A program made the translations under genes and the position numbers. Below the pieces are notes generated by a model. It did no database searches, was not told the origin of the DNA, and worked only from the letters and a program-made list of their open reading frames with translations. A stretch of 64,000 nucleotides of DNA from Prauserella endophytica (GTDB taxonomy: Bacteria > Actinomycetota > Actinomycetes > Mycobacteriales > Pseudonocardiaceae), in contig NZ_SWMS01000015.1 of the NCBI RefSeq assembly GCF_005146945.1, forward strand, positions 62,001 through 126,000, given 5' to 3'. Each line of letters starts with the position of its first letter. The stretch's first letter is position 1. Positions 14,399-22,475 of this stretch are shown piece after piece.

Positions 14399-16797
14399 CC
14401 GACGCCGAACGTGGGTACGAATGCTCGCCGTGGGAGCTGCGGTGGCGGGGGCTCGCCGTGGACCAGCTGCAGCGCACGGAGTCCACTTTCGCCCTGTCCA
14501 ATGGGCACATCGGCATGCGCGGCACGCTCGAGGAGGCGGAGCCGCGCGCCCTGCCCGGCACCTATCTCAACGGGTTCTACGAGGAGCACGGCCTGCCGTA
14601 CGCCGAGGGCGGCTACGGCTATCCCGAGGCGGGCCAGACCGTCGTGAACGTCACCGACGGCAAGATCATCCGCCTGCTGGTGGAGGACGAGCCGCTCGAC
14701 ATGCGCTACGGCCACGCGACCGCCCACCACCGCGTGCTCGACTTCCGGTCGGGAACCCTGCGCAGGGAGACGGACTGGACGTCGCCCACCGGGCGGCGGG
14801 TGCGGGTGCGCACCGAACGGCTCGTGTCGTTCACCCAGCGCGCGGTGGCCGCCATCCGGTACGAGGTCGAGCCGCTCGACGACGAGGTGCAGCTCGTGGC
14901 CCAGTCCGACCTGATCGCCAACGAGCCGATCGAGCCGGACACCGGCGATCCGAGGGTCGCGGCCGCGCTGGAGGCGCCGCTGCAGGTGGAGTACATGAAG
15001 GCCGAGGACTACCGCGCCGTGCTCGTGCACCGGACGAAACGCTCGGGCCTGCGCATGGCCGCGGCCATGGACCACCAGCTGGAGACCAACGACGGGCTGC
15101 GCACCGACATCAACGTCGAGGACGACCTCGCCCGGCTGACGATCGCGGTCGACGTCCCATTGGGACAGAAGCTGTGCCTGACGAAGTTCCTCGCCTACGG
15201 CTGGTCGGCACAACGCTCGATCCCCGCGCTGCGCGCGCAGGTCGACGCCGCGCTGGCGGGAGCGCTGCAGACCGGCTGGGAGGGACTGCTCGCCGAGCAG
15301 CGCGAGTTCCTGGACCAGTTCTGGACCACCGCCGACGTCGAGCTCGACGGCGACGCCGAGCTGCAGCAGGCGATCCGCTTCGCACTCTTCCACGTGCTGC
15401 AGGCCGGGGCCCGCGGTGAGAGCCGCGCGATTCCCGGCAAAGGCCTCACCGGTCCCGGCTACGACGGGCACGCCTTCTGGGACACGGAGAGCTTCGTGCT
15501 GCCCGTGCTCACCTACACGCTGCCCGACGCGGCCCGCGACGCGCTGCGCTGGCGACACTCCACACTGGACAAAGCGAAGGACAGGGCAGCGCAGCTCGGG
15601 CTGCGGGGCGCCGCGTTCCCCTGGCGCTCCATCAACGGCGCCGAATGCTCCGCGTACTGGCCCGCGGGCACGGCGGCCTTCCACGTCAACGCCGACATCG
15701 CCGACGCCGTCGCCCGCTACCTCGCGGCGACCGGCGACACCGAGTTCGAACGGCAGCACGGCACCGAGCTGCTGCTGGAGACCGCGCGGCTGTGGATGTC
15801 GCTCGGGCACCACGATCCGCACGGCGGTTTCCGCATCGACGGCGTCACCGGGCCAGACGAGTACTCCGCCGTGGCCGACAACAACGTCTACACGAACCTG
15901 ATGGCGCAGCGGAACATGCGCGAGGCGGCCGACTCGTGCGAGCGCCATCCGGACATCGCCGAGTACTTCGGCGTCGACGAGGCCGAGATCGCGCGCTGGC
16001 GCGACGCGGCGAAGAAGATGCTCGTGCCATACGACGAGCTGCTGTCGGTGCACCCGCAGTCGGAGCGGTTCACCGAGCACGCGCGCTGGGACTTCGCGGC
16101 CACGCCCGCCGACAACTACCCGCTGCTGCTCAACTATCCGTACTTCGACCTGTACCGCAAGCAGGTGGTGAAACAGGCCGACCTCGTGCTCGCCATGCAC
16201 CTGCGTGGCGACGCGTTCTCCGCCGAGCAGAAGCGGCGCAACTTCGCCTACTACGAGGGACTGACGGTGCGCGACTCGTCGCTGTCGGCGGGCACGCAGG
16301 CGGTGCTGGCCGCGGAGTGCGGGCACCTCGACCTCGCCTACGACTACCTCGCGGAGGCGGCGCTCACCGATCTGCACGACCTGCACAACAACGTCCGCAA
16401 CGGGTTGCACATGGCGTCGCTCGCCGGGGCCTGGCTCGCGACCGTCGCCGGGTTCGGCGGGATGCGCGACCACGGCGGGCAGCTGAGCTTCCGGCCGCGC
16501 CTACCGTCCGCTGTGGACCGGATCGCGTTCCGGATGAACTTCCGCGGCTCGCAGTTCGCCGTGGAGATCGAGCAGGACAAGACGCGCTACCGCCTGGTGC
16601 ACGGCGAGCCGCTGACGATCATGCACTACGACACGCCCGTCACGGTCACCGAGCAGACGACGCCGCTGCCGGTGCCCGCGCTGGAGCCCGCCGAGCGGCC
16701 GAGCCAGCCGGAGGGCAGGGCCCCCGCGCGCCGGGGCGACGGCCTTCCCCGCGCGGGCGACACCATCCAGCCCTGGTACGCGCGCGCTCTCCGCTGA
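14395..16797 (+). CDS. glycoside hydrolase family 65 phosphorylase (maltose/trehalose type)
   Basis: This 800-residue enzyme splits an alpha-glucosidic disaccharide with phosphate to beta-glucose-1-phosphate and glucose. The N-terminal beta-sandwich (about residues 10-270) includes the typical opening LALSNGHIGMRGTLEE-like segment. The alpha/alpha-six barrel carries GYDGHAFWDTESFVLP and the catalytic acid Glu489 in DGVTGPDEYS. The phosphate-binding region near YEGLTVRDSSLSAGTQ is also present. The GTG start overlaps the HAD gene. Substrate choice within GH65 (maltose, trehalose, kojibiose) cannot be told by eye. A perfect hairpin follows 28 bp after the stop. Confidence 0.92.
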   Translation: MTDAERGYECSPWELRWRGLAVDQLQRTESTFALSNGHIGMRGTLEEAEPRALPGTYLNGFYEEHGLPYAEGGYGYPEAGQTVVNVTDGKIIRLLVEDEPLDMRYGHATAHHRVLDFRSGTLRRETDWTSPTGRRVRVRTERLVSFTQRAVAAIRYEVEPLDDEVQLVAQSDLIANEPIEPDTGDPRVAAALEAPLQVEYMKAEDYRAVLVHRTKRSGLRMAAAMDHQLETNDGLRTDINVEDDLARLTIAVDVPLGQKLCLTKFLAYGWSAQRSIPALRAQVDAALAGALQTGWEGLLAEQREFLDQFWTTADVELDGDAELQQAIRFALFHVLQAGARGESRAIPGKGLTGPGYDGHAFWDTESFVLPVLTYTLPDAARDALRWRHSTLDKAKDRAAQLGLRGAAFPWRSINGAECSAYWPAGTAAFHVNADIADAVARYLAATGDTEFERQHGTELLLETARLWMSLGHHDPHGGFRIDGVTGPDEYSAVADNNVYTNLMAQRNMREAADSCERHPDIAEYFGVDEAEIARWRDAAKKMLVPYDELLSVHPQSERFTEHARWDFAATPADNYPLLLNYPYFDLYRKQVVKQADLVLAMHLRGDAFSAEQKRRNFAYYEGLTVRDSSLSAGTQAVLAAECGHLDLAYDYLAEAALTDLHDLHNNVRNGLHMASLAGAWLATVAGFGGMRDHGGQLSFRPRLPSAVDRIAFRMNFRGSQFAVEIEQDKTRYRLVHGEPLTIMHYDTPVTVTEQTTPLPVPALEPAERPSQPEGRAPARRGDGLPRAGDTIQPWYARALR

Positions 16798-16824
16798 ATC
16801 CCTCGCCCAGTCCCGTGGTTCCAA

Positions 16825-16881
16825 CTGCAGTGAAGGCCACCATCACTGCGTTCAGCGCAGTGATGGTGGCCTTCACTGCAG
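16825..16881. repeat. perfect 26-bp inverted repeat (hairpin element)
   Basis: The left arm 16825-16850 and right arm 16856-16881 are exactly complementary around a 5-nt loop, TTCAG. The arms begin CTGCAGTGAAGGCCACC. It lies between the convergent GH65 and small-protein genes and could stop transcription from both sides, though no T-run follows. The arm sequence recurs at 31030-31043 and, partly, at 41311-41324, so it belongs to a dispersed hairpin family. Confidence 0.9.
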
Positions 16882-16896
16882 GAGCGCGTGCCGGGC

Positions 16897-17079
16897 TCAG
16901 TCCGGGGGTTCTGTGGTGCCCGCGTCAGGGGTGACGTCGTCGTCGGGGCGGACCTCGTCCTTGTTGGGCGGTTCCGGCACGTCCTCGGTGCCGTGGTCGA
17001 AGTCGTGATGGGGCGGAGCCGGGACGTCCGGCGACAGCGGCCGCTCCGGTTCCCTGGGGTTCACCTGGTCGTTCCGCAT
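16897..17079 (-). CDS. small acidic proline-rich hypothetical protein
   Basis: This 60-residue hydrophilic protein is rich in Asp, Glu and Pro (for example PAPPHHDFDHGTEDVPEPP). No domain, signal peptide or membrane segment is visible and I do not recognise it. The ATG at 17079 has purine-rich GGAGGAGAG about 15 nt upstream and GAGG closer by. It lies 32 bp downstream of the DNA glycosylase gene on the same strand, so the two may be cotranscribed. Composition suggests an intrinsically disordered protein. Expression is not certain. Confidence 0.55.
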   Translation of the reverse strand: MRNDQVNPREPERPLSPDVPAPPHHDFDHGTEDVPEPPNKDEVRPDDDVTPDAGTTEPPD

Positions 17080-17111
17080 ACCTCGATCTCTACTCTCCTC
17101 CGCGCCGCTTG

Positions 17112-17897
17112 TCATTCCGGCTGGCACCTGGGGCACCACACCGTGCCCCTGCCGTCGACGCGGCCGTGGCGCAGCGTCGTGCCGCAGCGCGGGCAGCTGC
17201 CGGACGGCTCGTCCCTGCGCCCCGTGAGCCACGACGGCCTCGGCGGCACGCGGCCCGCCTTGACCGACTGCCGCAGCACGGTGCCCATGCGCGCGTGCAG
17301 GCGCGCGACGTCGGCACTCGACAGGTCCGTCGTCGAGCGTCGCGGGTGCAGCCGGGCGCGCCACAGGATCTCGTCGGCGAGCAGGTTGCCAAGGCCTGCG
17401 AGCACGGACTGGTCGGTGAGCGCGGGCTTGAGGCGGCGGCGCAGGCCGCCGAGCAGCTCGCCCAGCTCGGCCTTGGAGACGCTCAGCGCGTCGGGGCCGA
17501 GCCCGGCCAGCATCGCCTCGCGGTCGGACTCGTCGCGGGCAAGCCGCAGGCCGGTGAGCTTGCGCATGTCGCGGTAGCGCAGCTCGCCCGAGGAGAACGT
17601 GAAGACCACCCGGTCGTGCCGGTGCCTCGGCTCGCCGTCGCCCGCCCATTCGAGCGAGCCCGTCATGCCGAAGTGCAGCAGCACGGCCTGCCCGGTTCCG
17701 CTCACCTCGGTGACGAGCCACTTGCCGTGGCGCACCGGGTCGCCGAGCCGGTGTCCCCGCACGGCGTCGCGGAACGTCGCCGCCCCGACGCCTTTCAGCG
17801 CACCGGTGTCGAGCACCGCGACGTCGCGGACGGGCCTGCCCGCGGCATGCCCGGCGAACACGCGCCTGAAGCCTTCCACGTCGGGCAGTTCCGGCAT
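17112..17897 (-). CDS. Fpg/Nei-family DNA glycosylase/AP lyase
   Basis: This 261-residue base-excision-repair enzyme removes oxidised bases and cuts the abasic site. The mature N-terminus PELPDVE carries the Schiff-base proline and the catalytic Glu. HGKWLV supplies the conserved beta-hairpin lysine, and the helix-two-turn-helix ends with GLGNLLADEILW. The C-terminal zinc finger is CPRCGTTLRHG and VWCPRCQ. The overall form is closer to the actinobacterial Fpg/Nei-like group than to classical MutM, so the lesion range is left open. It is probably cotranscribed with the upstream Ppx/GppA gene, 4 bp away. Confidence 0.9.
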   Translation of the reverse strand: MPELPDVEGFRRVFAGHAAGRPVRDVAVLDTGALKGVGAATFRDAVRGHRLGDPVRHGKWLVTEVSGTGQAVLLHFGMTGSLEWAGDGEPRHRHDRVVFTFSSGELRYRDMRKLTGLRLARDESDREAMLAGLGPDALSVSKAELGELLGGLRRRLKPALTDQSVLAGLGNLLADEILWRARLHPRRSTTDLSSADVARLHARMGTVLRQSVKAGRVPPRPSWLTGRRDEPSGSCPRCGTTLRHGRVDGRGTVWCPRCQPE

Positions 17898-17901
17898 CGC
17901 C

Positions 17902-18855
17902 TCACGCCACCGATCGGCACGGCCCCCGCCGCTCCGGCCGGTCGAGCAGGGTCAGCAGCAGCCCCTGCGTCGTCGACCAGGGGCAGACGACGAGCGACCC
18001 GCCCAGCACGGTCAGCAGCGCCTCCGCGACCACGGCCCCGCCCAGCGCCTGGTGGGCGCGCGAGCGCGAGATGCCGGGGAGGTCGGCCCTGCGGGACGCC
18101 GGCATCACGGCGAGCCGGGGAATCCACGTGCGCAGGTCGTCGACGTGCAGTTCCGGCGAGGAGGAGTCCCGGCCGGGCCGCGCGCCCGCGAGGCGGGCCA
18201 GCTGCCGCAGCACCTTCGAGCAGCCGACCGTGCGATAGCCACGTAGCGTCGGCTCGGCTTCGGCCAGCACGTCGCGGGCCCGTTCGAGCGCGAAGCCGCG
18301 CAGTGCGGCGATGCGTTCCTTCGGCGGCACGTCGGTCTTCAGCCAGTTCCGCGTGGTCTCACGGGCGCCGAGCCGCAGTGACCGGGCGAACGACGCGTGC
18401 TCGCCCTCCCCCGCGGCGAGCTCCACCGTGCCACCGCCGATGTCGAGCACGGCCAGCGGTCCCGCCGCCGCGCCGAACCAGCGGCGCGCCGCGAGGTAGG
18501 AGAGCTCGGCCTCGCGCTGGCCGGAGAGGAACCGCAGCTCGGTGCCGGTCTCCCGGCGAACCCGCTCCACCACCTCGGCCGCGTTGGCCGCGTCCCGGAT
18601 CGACGACGTGGCCAGCGGGAACACGGAGTCGACACCACGGCGGGCCGCTAGCTCACGGGCCTTGCCGACAGCGGCGACGATCGAGGCGACGCCCTCGGGG
18701 CCGATGCGTCCCTCGCGGTCGAGCGCGCGGTCGAGGCGCAACCGCGTCTTGTGGCTGAACACGGGGTCGAGCAGCGACCCACCCCGCTCGACCACCAGGA
18801 GCCTCGCACTGAAGCACCCGACGTCGAGCACACCCACCGCTGTCGCCGTTCTCAC
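17902..18855 (-). CDS. Ppx/GppA phosphatase family protein
   Basis: This 317-residue ASKHA-fold protein belongs to the exopolyphosphatase/guanosine pentaphosphatase family. The phosphate-1 motif is LDVGCFSARLLV, the family helix PLATSSIRDAANA follows, and the phosphate-2 motif is VLDIGGGTVELA. In canonical members the first motif is D-x-G-S-N; here Cys replaces Ser, which may change catalysis. Actinomycetes usually have two such proteins, one polyphosphatase and one of unclear function; this short form has no C-terminal HD domain. It starts with GTG at 18855. Confidence 0.85.
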   Translation of the reverse strand: MRTATAVGVLDVGCFSARLLVVERGGSLLDPVFSHKTRLRLDRALDREGRIGPEGVASIVAAVGKARELAARRGVDSVFPLATSSIRDAANAAEVVERVRRETGTELRFLSGQREAELSYLAARRWFGAAAGPLAVLDIGGGTVELAAGEGEHASFARSLRLGARETTRNWLKTDVPPKERIAALRGFALERARDVLAEAEPTLRGYRTVGCSKVLRQLARLAGARPGRDSSSPELHVDDLRTWIPRLAVMPASRRADLPGISRSRAHQALGGAVVAEALLTVLGGSLVVCPWSTTQGLLLTLLDRPERRGPCRSVA

Positions 18856-19021
18856 CCTCGACCTCCATGTCCGCCACCGAATCGGACATTCCCACTAACT
18901 GAGGCGGATAACGACTGTATAACCCGAATGAGTGACATTTAACCGTGTGACGGTCTTGTCCGTAACGACACATACCGGTAACCGCGATCAGCAGGCATCG
19001 ACGCACTGACGGGGGAACACC
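18856..19021. promoter_or_regulatory. divergent intergenic region ppx / sortase-like gene
   Basis: The 166 bp between the two divergent starts are AT-richer than the surroundings (for example the GTATAACCC and CATTTAACC stretches near 18917-18943), as expected for promoters. TTGTCC at 18956-18961 followed after 17 bp by TAACCG is a weak candidate for the rightward promoter. GGGGGAA before the GTG at 19022 is the ribosome binding site. No palindrome of note was found. Confidence 0.35.
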
Positions 19022-19777
19022 GTGCGTGCAGGGTGGGAAACTCCTGGTAGAGGGGGCGGCCATGGGCCGAACGCGGGCCGTGGGCCGAGGGGGCGGCGGA
19101 TTCCGGTGGATGTGACCGTCAACACTCGGGGGGACGGCGCCGGCAGACTCGGCGCGGTTGCCGCCGCCGTGGTCGTGACACTGGCCGCCGTGCTGACCAC
19201 GGTGACGCTGGTGCGCGCTCAGCCCGGCGACGCGCTCGACCACACCACCCCACTCGGTCCCGGCGCACTGACCGACGCGGGCAGGGTGCTGACCGGTCCG
19301 GTGCCCGACGCACACGACCCGCTGCCCGCCTCGGCGCCCGAGTCTCTGCACGTGCCCGCGATCGGCCTCCGCACCGAGTCGCTCGCGGAGCTCGGCCGCA
19401 CCCCGACCGGCGTGGTCGAGGTGCCCGGCAACGCCGCGACCGTGGGCTGGCTGGCCGAGACCGGCAGCCCTGGTGAACGCGGCGCCGCCGTGCTCACCGG
19501 CTACGTCGACTTCGCCTACGAGCGCGGCGCGTTCTTCCCGCTGGACGACGTTCGGCCCGGAGCCGAGGTGACCGTCGGCAGGGCCGACGGCAGCACCGCC
19601 GTCTTCACTGTCTACCGCGTGCAAACGCTGCCGAGGGGCGCGGCGCTCGCCCAGGCCACCGCCCACAGCGAGCACCCCGACCTGCGGCTGCTCAGCGTCT
19701 CGGGTGAGTTCGACTCGGCCGGAGCCGAGCCCAATGCCGTCGTGGTGTTCGCCAGGCTCACCGGAGCCGGGCGCTAG
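19022..19777 (+). CDS. class F sortase-like protein lacking catalytic His and Cys
   Basis: This 251-residue exported, membrane-anchored protein has a short basic N-terminus, a membrane helix at about residues 42-64 and a sortase-type beta barrel afterwards (VPAIGLRTESL, VLTGYVDFAYERGAFFPLDD, DLRLLSVSGEFD, NAVVVFARL). In class F sortases the catalytic His lies in TGHVD and the Cys in ITCGG. Here they read TGYVD (Tyr161) and LSVSG (Val226). Both catalytic residues are gone, so it cannot be a working transpeptidase; it may be a binding or regulatory pseudoenzyme. No sortase substrate gene with an LPXTG-type tail was noticed nearby. Confidence 0.75.
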   Translation: MRAGWETPGRGGGHGPNAGRGPRGRRIPVDVTVNTRGDGAGRLGAVAAAVVVTLAAVLTTVTLVRAQPGDALDHTTPLGPGALTDAGRVLTGPVPDAHDPLPASAPESLHVPAIGLRTESLAELGRTPTGVVEVPGNAATVGWLAETGSPGERGAAVLTGYVDFAYERGAFFPLDDVRPGAEVTVGRADGSTAVFTVYRVQTLPRGAALAQATAHSEHPDLRLLSVSGEFDSAGAEPNAVVVFARLTGAGR

Positions 19778-21419
19778 TCCAGTCGGCTACGACGTCCGCG
19801 AGCACCGACATCGGCAGCGCGCCGCTGCCCAGCACGAGGTCGTGGAACGCCTTGACGTCGAAGCGGTCGCCGAGCACCCGCTCCGCCTCGCCGCGCAGCC
19901 GCTGGATCTCCAGCCTGCCCACCATGTACGACAGCGCCTGCCCCGGGTACGCGATGTAGCGGTCGACCTCGGCGACGATCTCCGTCTCGGTCATGGGGGT
20001 GTGCTCCAGCAGGAAGTCGATCGCCTGCTGCCTCGTCCAGCCCTTCGCGTGCAGACCGGTGTCGACCACGAGCCTGCCCGCGCGCGTGGAGTCGAGGCTG
20101 AGCATCCCGAGCAGCGACACGTCGTCGGAGTACAGCCCCATCTGCTGGGCGAGCCGCTCCGAGTACAGCCCCCACCCCTCGGCGTAGGCGTTGAAGTCGC
20201 CGAGCCTGCGCAGCAGCGGCAGGTCGGTGAGCCCGAGCGCGATGCTGAGCTGGAAGTGGTGGCCGGGCACGGCCTCGTGGAAGGCGGTCACCTCGGCGGT
20301 GTGCCTCAGTCGCTCGGTGACCTGGTAGGTGTTGGCGAAGTAGGTGCCCTGGCGGGACCCGTCCGCCGAAGGCATCAGGTAGTAGGCGGCGACCGTGCCG
20401 GGCGCCTCCGCGGGCGGCACGGGCTCGACGGCGCACGACTGCTCCGGGATCCGGCCGAACCACTGCGGCGCGACCGCCTCGGCACGGGTGATGGCGGCGC
20501 GGGCGGTGTCGAGCAGCTCGTCGGCGTCCTTCCAGCGCAGCGCGGGATCGGTGCGCAGCCGCCGGAAGATCTCCGGCACGTCGCTGGTGCCGAACACCCG
20601 GCCGCCGATTTCGGCGTACTCGCGCGCGAGCCGCTCGATGAGGCCGAGCCCGGTGGCGTGCAGGTCGTCGGGGCCGCGGTCGGTCGTGGTGTGGACGCGG
20701 GCCAGTGCGGCGTACAGCACGTCGCCGTCCGGCAGATGGCACACGCCGGGGCGCTCGTCGGGCCGCCCATGGCGAAGGATCTCGCGTTCGAGCACGTCGC
20801 GGTACGCGGCGAACGCCGGGCGCACCGTTTCCCGCAGCAACGCGGCCCTGCGCTCGGCGAAGTTCTCGTCCGGCGGCTCCTGTCGCAGCAGCGGGTCGGC
20901 GCCGGGCTCGGCGAGGTAGCGGTCGACGTGCTCGATGGAGGCCCGCACGAGCCGCGCCACGGGCACACGCCCGCTCGCGACTCCGGCACGGTGCCGCTGC
21001 GCCACCTGTTCCAGGTAGGCCGGGATCGCGGCGAGGCGGTCGAGGTGTGCCGCGCCCTGCGCGCTGTCGGCGACCGGCACCATCGGCAGGATCGTCAGCA
21101 GCATCGACGCCGGCGCCACGAACATCGGGCTGATGGTGAACTCCACGAGCCGGGCGTCGATCTGTTCGACCCGCGCCCTCGCCGAGGCGAGCAGCACGTC
21201 GCGCGTGATCCGGTCCTGGGGCTCCAGGTCCGCGGTGTCGATCGCCTCGGCGCGCCCGATGACCTCCAGCAGTGCCCGCCGGTGCCGCTGCTCCGCCTCT
21301 TCGCTGAGCTCTTCCAGCCCCGCCCTCGGCGGCTCGAAGCCGAGCATCGCGGGCCACAGGGGGTCCGCGTCGAAGAGCAGGTCCACGTACTCGTCCGCGA
21401 GGGAGGCGACAGCGGTCAT
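19758..21419 (-). CDS. DUF885 family metallopeptidase-like protein
   Basis: This large soluble protein of 553 residues belongs to the DUF885 family, thought to be metallopeptidases. The family's metal motif is visible as FHEAVPGHHFQLS near residue 395, followed by the conserved FNAYAEGWGLYSE. The C-terminal YPGQALSYMVGRLEI is also characteristic. No signal peptide is present, so it acts in the cytoplasm unless exported differently. The gene overlaps the 3' end of the sortase-like gene by 20 bp, tail to tail. Peptidase activity is inferred from the family. Confidence 0.85.
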   Translation of the reverse strand: MTAVASLADEYVDLLFDADPLWPAMLGFEPPRAGLEELSEEAEQRHRRALLEVIGRAEAIDTADLEPQDRITRDVLLASARARVEQIDARLVEFTISPMFVAPASMLLTILPMVPVADSAQGAAHLDRLAAIPAYLEQVAQRHRAGVASGRVPVARLVRASIEHVDRYLAEPGADPLLRQEPPDENFAERRAALLRETVRPAFAAYRDVLEREILRHGRPDERPGVCHLPDGDVLYAALARVHTTTDRGPDDLHATGLGLIERLAREYAEIGGRVFGTSDVPEIFRRLRTDPALRWKDADELLDTARAAITRAEAVAPQWFGRIPEQSCAVEPVPPAEAPGTVAAYYLMPSADGSRQGTYFANTYQVTERLRHTAEVTAFHEAVPGHHFQLSIALGLTDLPLLRRLGDFNAYAEGWGLYSERLAQQMGLYSDDVSLLGMLSLDSTRAGRLVVDTGLHAKGWTRQQAIDFLLEHTPMTETEIVAEVDRYIAYPGQALSYMVGRLEIQRLRGEAERVLGDRFDVKAFHDLVLGSGALPMSVLADVVADWTSARLR

Positions 21420-21451
21420 GGCCGCAGCATACTGACGCCGGGACCGCCGAC

Positions 21452-21457
21452 TACGCT
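21452..21457 (+). promoter_or_regulatory. -10 element of a leaderless promoter
   Basis: TACGCT ends 7 nt before the GTG at 21465 and no ribosome binding site is visible. The spacing matches the leaderless starts at 8379, 10572 and 13664. It lies in the 45-bp gap to the divergent DUF885 gene. Confidence 0.4.
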
Positions 21458-21464
21458 TCTCGGC

Positions 21465-22469
21465 GTGGCTGTGACCGACCCTCTCGACGCCCGCCTGCTC
21501 GCCGCGCTCGCCGAGCTGGGCAAGGCGGCGGTGCACGAGGTCGCGGCCAAGGTCGGCATGGATCCGCGCGACGTCGCCTACCGGCTCGTGAACCTCTCCG
21601 CGAGCGGCCTGCCCCTGCTCGTCGGTGTCGAGAGCGACCCGAACGGGCTGCGGGCCGCGCTCGCGGGCGCGTGGGGCGGGCCTCAGCAGCCGCCCCAGCC
21701 GCCCCCGCCGCCACAGCCGCCTCAGCCGCAGGGCGGGCCCGGCGGCCCGCAGGGCGCCCAGGGCGTGCCGAGCGGGGCCTATCCGGTGCAGGGCGTCCCG
21801 AGCGGCGCGTACCCCGTCCACGGCGCTCCCAGCGGCGCCTACCCCGTGCGGGGCGCGCCGAGCGGCGCGTATCCCGTGCAGGGCACCCCGTCCGGCCGGT
21901 ACCAGCCCCCGCCGCCGCCCCAGCAGCAGCGGCCGCCCCAGCCACCGCCACCACCGGACCCGGTGATGAGCACGTGGGGACCGCCGCAGAGCGCCCTGTG
22001 GGCACGCGGCGACCAGCCCCCTTCGGCCGCGCAGCCTCCCGCTACGCCGAAGACGGGGCGCGCCGGCGACGTGCTGGAGACGCAGGGCCTTGAGGGCGAG
22101 CAGCTCGCGGTGCAGCTGCTGGAGGTGCAGGACCCGGCCGACTATCTCTTCGGCGCCGCGGGCTACCGGCTCGACGAGGGCGAGCGCGCCGTGGTGGTGC
22201 ACACCGAGATCACCAACCGGGGCCGCGTCCCGTTCGCGTCGCTGCCCGACAACTACCTGGAGCTGATCACCAGCGACGGCGCCGCCATCGCCAAGGCCCC
22301 CGTGTCGCTGACCTCCCGGCCGCCGCACAAGATCGGCGTGCAGCCCGGGGAGACCACGGGCGGGCACACGGTGTACGTGCTGCCGGAAGCCACGCGGATC
22401 GCGTCGGTGCGCTGGAGCCCGAGGCCGGAGCCCGACGAGCGCTCGCTGCTCTGGTCGATCGAAGACTGA
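21465..22469 (+). CDS. AsnC-type HTH protein with proline-rich decapeptide repeats
   Basis: This 334-residue protein has three parts. Residues about 4-55 form an AsnC/Lrp-like helix-turn-helix (LLAALAELGKAAVHEVAAKV, then MDPRDVAYRLVNLSASGLPL). Residues about 65-200 are proline/glutamine-rich and contain five tandem copies of a decapeptide related to GVPSGAYPVQ. The C-terminal 115 residues form a beta-rich domain (VVHTEITNRGRVPFASLPDNYLELI) resembling DUF4352/telokin-like immunoglobulin folds. No membrane segment or signal peptide is present. The combination of a DNA-binding-like head, flexible repeat linker and beta tail is not one I recognise. Function unknown. Confidence 0.75.
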   Translation: MAVTDPLDARLLAALAELGKAAVHEVAAKVGMDPRDVAYRLVNLSASGLPLLVGVESDPNGLRAALAGAWGGPQQPPQPPPPPQPPQPQGGPGGPQGAQGVPSGAYPVQGVPSGAYPVHGAPSGAYPVRGAPSGAYPVQGTPSGRYQPPPPPQQQRPPQPPPPPDPVMSTWGPPQSALWARGDQPPSAAQPPATPKTGRAGDVLETQGLEGEQLAVQLLEVQDPADYLFGAAGYRLDEGERAVVVHTEITNRGRVPFASLPDNYLELITSDGAAIAKAPVSLTSRPPHKIGVQPGETTGGHTVYVLPEATRIASVRWSPRPEPDERSLLWSIED

Positions 22470-22475
22470 GCGGAG

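Noticed and set aside
16825-16881. Terminal inverted repeats of an insertion sequence
   Set aside because: The arms are only 5 nt apart, with no transposase or target duplication; a hairpin element fits better.
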